From: an uncultured Lachnospiraceae bacterium
GTDB taxonomy: Bacteria > Bacillota > Clostridia > Lachnospirales > Lachnospiraceae
DNA length: 7,462 nucleotides
Direction of reading: 5' to 3'
Assembly (NCBI GenBank): GCA_910588285.1
Contig: CAJUQB010000046.1
Location: 14,413 to 21,874 of the forward strand
A program made the translations under genes and the position numbers. Position 1 is the stretch's first letter; each line of letters opens with the position of its first letter. Under the pieces are notes generated by a model. That model ran no database searches, was not told the origin of the DNA, and saw only the letters and a list, made by a program, of their open reading frames with translations. Positions 5,434 through 7,462 of this stretch are shown one piece after another.

Positions 5434-6537
5434 CTACAGATCTGCCCCTGCCTGCTCCATCACTTCCCCCAGCTTTTGGATATAATACCGGTAATTTTCA
5501 AGCGAAGTGGAGGGCGCAACCTGATGGTCAGCCCCCGGAATATATCCGCCGCCCCGGATTACCGGCAGGATGCGGGAAAATTCCTGGTCAATTGCCTCCC
5601 TTCCCTGGGCAATGCAGAGCTTATTAAAGCCCCCAATGAACTTCAAATCAGGGAATTCCTGCCGCACCTTCACAATGTCCATCCCGGCATTCACATCCAT
5701 GGGAAGGAAGCCTTCCACGCCTGCTGCCATAAAATTCGGGATGATCTGGTTAAAATCCCCATCCGTATCCACAAAAATGTGCCCGGCCCCATGATCCTTC
5801 AGCAGCGGAATCAGCTGCCGGTAATACTTTCCCACAAATTCATCAAAGGCTGCCGGAGATATCATAGGCCCGTTCTTGCCGCTTAAATCCTCCATGATAT
5901 ATACCACATCCGGCTTGATCACATCAATCACCCGGATCAGCCGATCCTGATAGATCTCCAGCATAAAGGCGCAGATATCATGCAGAAGCTCCGGTTCGTC
6001 GTAAAAGGCATACAGATGCTCCTCAATCCCCAGCAATTCCCGGGGCACCCAGAAGAAGCCCTCAATATTCAGCCGAATGGAATAATCCCCCCTGTCATGC
6101 CCTTCCTGCAGGGGACCGTAGGCATTTTGAATTGCCTCATCCGTAAAATAAATCTTCAATTCCTCCCTGGCAAATGCTTTCAGCCCTTCCCATTCCTCCT
6201 GGTCTCTTATTATCGGTTTGCCCTCCTCCTGTCCCTCCAGCCTGCGGAAGGGCAGCACAAAATGAACCCGCCGCACAGGATCAAACCCCAGGTAATGCTC
6301 ATATTCCATAACCCCTTCCCCCCAGCTCACCGCCAGGTATTTCTCCGCCGGGTTCTCCTGTCCTTTTTTCCTGTCATTGGTAATGTCCACAGCCCCTCTG
6401 GCGATCTCTCCCGGCATCCCCTCCTGGATGAAACGCTCTGTGGTCAATACCCAGGGATAAAAGGTCTCCTCCACTGCCCCTCTTCCCTGCATCTGTTCAA
6501 AGCTCAATGTACGGCATTCCCTTTCCCGGTTTGTCAT
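5434..6537 (-). CDS. Uroporphyrinogen decarboxylase-superfamily protein, function unassigned
   Basis: COG0407-type UroD/MtaA superfamily protein, 367 aa from the ATG at 6537, predicted cytosolic TIM-barrel. Visible landmarks: YEHYLGFDPV (about 79-88), GFFWVPRELLG (160-170), IKPDVVYIMEDLSGKNGPMISP (207-228), HIFVDTDGD (253-261), GVEGFLPMDVNAGMDIVKVR, IGGFNK (301-306) and GGYIPGADHQVAP (329-342). The position where MtaA-type enzymes carry the zinc motif H-x-C reads H-I-F, followed by an acidic VDTDGD, so a classical zinc/thiolate methyltransferase site is not present. The haem enzyme's N-terminal RQAGR motif is also absent, so haem synthesis is unlikely. Start: AGGAGG 6 nt before ATG 6537; the ATG at 6543 abuts the ribosome site directly and the upstream in-frame start at 6582 lies inside the preceding gene. 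It lies 10 nt after the preceding UroD-like gene, so the two are co-transcribed. The substrate is unknown. Confidence 0.88.
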   Translation of the reverse strand: MTNRERECRTLSFEQMQGRGAVEETFYPWVLTTERFIQEGMPGEIARGAVDITNDRKKGQENPAEKYLAVSWGEGVMEYEHYLGFDPVRRVHFVLPFRRLEGQEEGKPIIRDQEEWEGLKAFAREELKIYFTDEAIQNAYGPLQEGHDRGDYSIRLNIEGFFWVPRELLGIEEHLYAFYDEPELLHDICAFMLEIYQDRLIRVIDVIKPDVVYIMEDLSGKNGPMISPAAFDEFVGKYYRQLIPLLKDHGAGHIFVDTDGDFNQIIPNFMAAGVEGFLPMDVNAGMDIVKVRQEFPDLKFIGGFNKLCIAQGREAIDQEFSRILPVIRGGGYIPGADHQVAPSTSLENYRYYIQKLGEVMEQAGADL

Positions 6538-6543
6538 ATGCAT

Positions 6544-6549
6544 CCTCCT
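6544..6549 (-). promoter_or_regulatory. Ribosome binding site deciding the start of the second UroD-like gene
   Basis: AGGAGG on the minus strand overlaps the TAG stop of the upstream UroD-like gene (6548-6550) and is 6 nt from the ATG at 6537. The alternative ATG at 6543 has no spacing and is ruled out. The overlap of stop and ribosome site suggests translational coupling of the pair. Confidence 0.8.
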
Positions 6550-7462
6550 ATCTTCCTGCGTTCTTCCCATACTGCTCCACAAGTTCTGGTATCAGCTGCC
6601 GCGCTGCATCCTGGTGCAGCGCGCCTGCCCCTGCCTGCCGGATATATGCGGCAATGGCCATCAGGTTCTCCATGGGCGTGCCATAGGGCACGGCATCCCC
6701 GGAGCTTAGGATAAACCCTGCTGCAAAGGGCAGCCGCTCAATAATCTCCGCCACATATTCCAGACACTCTGCCACATTCATGCGGGCCAGGGCAGGAGGC
6801 TCAATACCGCCGATCACCACCCGCTTCTCTCCCCAGGCCTGCCTGGCATCCCAGCTGCAGAGATCTCCCGTGGTAGGCGGGCAGACAGAATCGATCCCAT
6901 CCATTCGCCCCTTCCCGATCTCATGGACGAATCCGGACAGCCTCCCGCACATATGGGCAATAAACAGCTTCCCGGAGCGGTGCATAATGTCCGCATAGTC
7001 ATCCACACAGGGCATGGTGTAATTCACGTACATGGAGCGGCTCATCACCGTAGTGGAGGTATCCTCGTAGTCAAAGACCACATGGCCCGGATAATTGGCC
7101 AGCAGCTGATAGGTTCTTTTATTCCTCTCATGCATCACCGCAAACACTTCCTCCATCTCATCCGGATAGTCTGCCAGCAAATATACCGTATTCTCCACCC
7201 CGGCCAGGTGCTGCAGCATCTCCTGCAGGGGGCACATAGGTCCGGACATGGCGGGAATCCCTGCATCCCCGATCTCGCGGTCCCGCTCCAGAAATACCTG
7301 CTCCCTGGGCATCAGCCGGGTATGCTCCGCCATGTATTGGTATACCTTCACATCCTCAATGGTCTGGATCAAATATTTGCTGGCAAACATGGTATTTCCC
7401 ACCGGCCGCTCCTCCTGGTACACGGTCCCCACCGGTGTCTCATACACATTCCGGAATATACC
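6548..7462 (-). CDS. UroD/MtaA-like (methyltransferase-type) protein, 5' end beyond window
   Basis: C-terminal 304 codons of a uroporphyrinogen decarboxylase-superfamily protein. The frame is open to the window edge and family members usually have a further stretch before the ETPVGT motif, so the start is outside. The GTG at 7447 is not credited as a start because it has no ribosome site and sits inside that motif. Counting from the GTG codon: ETPVGT (3-8), GPMCPLQ (69-75), VVFDYEDTSTTVMS (123-136), HMCGRL (165-170), MDGIDSVCPPTTGD (182-195), VVIGGIEPP (210-218) and ILSSGDAVPYGTPMENL (246-262). His165-x-Cys167 matches the first two zinc ligands of MtaA/MtbA-type methylcobamide:thiol methyltransferases. 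The third ligand, normally a Cys in a GC motif of the last segment, is Asp251 here. That could mean an altered metal site or a different reaction. No corrinoid protein or methyltransferase partner gene is visible, so methyl transfer is a family-based hypothesis. It is followed after 10 nt by a second UroD-like gene. Confidence 0.88.
   Translation of the reverse strand, partial: GIFRNVYETPVGTVYQEERPVGNTMFASKYLIQTIEDVKVYQYMAEHTRLMPREQVFLERDREIGDAGIPAMSGPMCPLQEMLQHLAGVENTVYLLADYPDEMEEVFAVMHERNKRTYQLLANYPGHVVFDYEDTSTTVMSRSMYVNYTMPCVDDYADIMHRSGKLFIAHMCGRLSGFVHEIGKGRMDGIDSVCPPTTGDLCSWDARQAWGEKRVVIGGIEPPALARMNVAECLEYVAEIIERLPFAAGFILSSGDAVPYGTPMENLMAIAAYIRQAGAGALHQDAARQLIPELVEQYGKNAGR

Noticed and set aside
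6538..6582. Upstream in-frame starts at 6582 and 6543 for the second UroD-like gene
   Set aside because: 6582 lies inside the preceding gene without a ribosome site, and 6543 abuts the AGGAGG with no spacing; 6537 has 6 nt spacing.
5980..6714. 244-codon open frame on the plus strand
   Set aside because: Antisense shadow of the two UroD-like genes; no recognisable domain and no ribosome site supporting it.
7445..7447. GTG as the start of the first UroD-like gene
   Set aside because: The frame stays open to the window edge, no ribosome site precedes the GTG, and it lies in the ETPVGT region that is internal in this family.

Overview
The window reads as a catabolic/uptake locus from a Gram-positive, probably gut Lachnospiraceae-type Clostridia bacterium. 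This is an inference from the Cys-anchored solute-binding protein with a Gly/Ser/Asp-rich linker, strong AGGAGG-type ribosome sites, sigma-A promoters with exact 17-bp spacers, and the gene families present. All seven recognisable genes lie on the minus strand and are transcribed from high to low coordinates. Every sizeable open frame on the plus strand is antisense to one of them.

In transcription order: (1) two uroporphyrinogen-decarboxylase-superfamily (UroD/MtaA-like) genes at 7462-6548 (5' end outside the window) and 6537-5434, 10 nt apart and translationally close; (2) a FadR-type GntR regulator (5318-4611) with its own near-consensus promoter, followed by an 11-copy heptamer tandem repeat and a strong intrinsic terminator; (3) a second near-consensus promoter, with a 22-bp dyad at the predicted start site, driving a CUT1-type sugar ABC importer: lipoprotein binding protein (4158-2722), an intercistronic stem-loop, then two permeases (2550-1672 and 1672-830) that overlap by one base; (4) three bases later, a Cys/Met-metabolism PLP enzyme (826 to the window edge) whose 3' end is outside the window.

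The likely logic is a regulator-plus-importer module. The GntR protein is made from its own promoter. The importer operon carries a GGT-N3-ACC site, typical of FadR-subfamily operators, where a bound repressor would block early transcription. The importer has no ATPase gene in the window, so it probably borrows a shared MsmX/MsmK-type ATPase. The substrate is not evident. The tight coupling of the importer to a PLP carbon-sulfur lyase-like enzyme, with two UroD/MtaA-like proteins next door, makes a sulfur-containing or methylated compound a reasonable hypothesis but no more. The two UroD-like proteins lack parts of the zinc site expected of MtaA-type methyltransferases, so their reaction is open.

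I see no mobile element, CRISPR array, tRNA or rRNA in the window.
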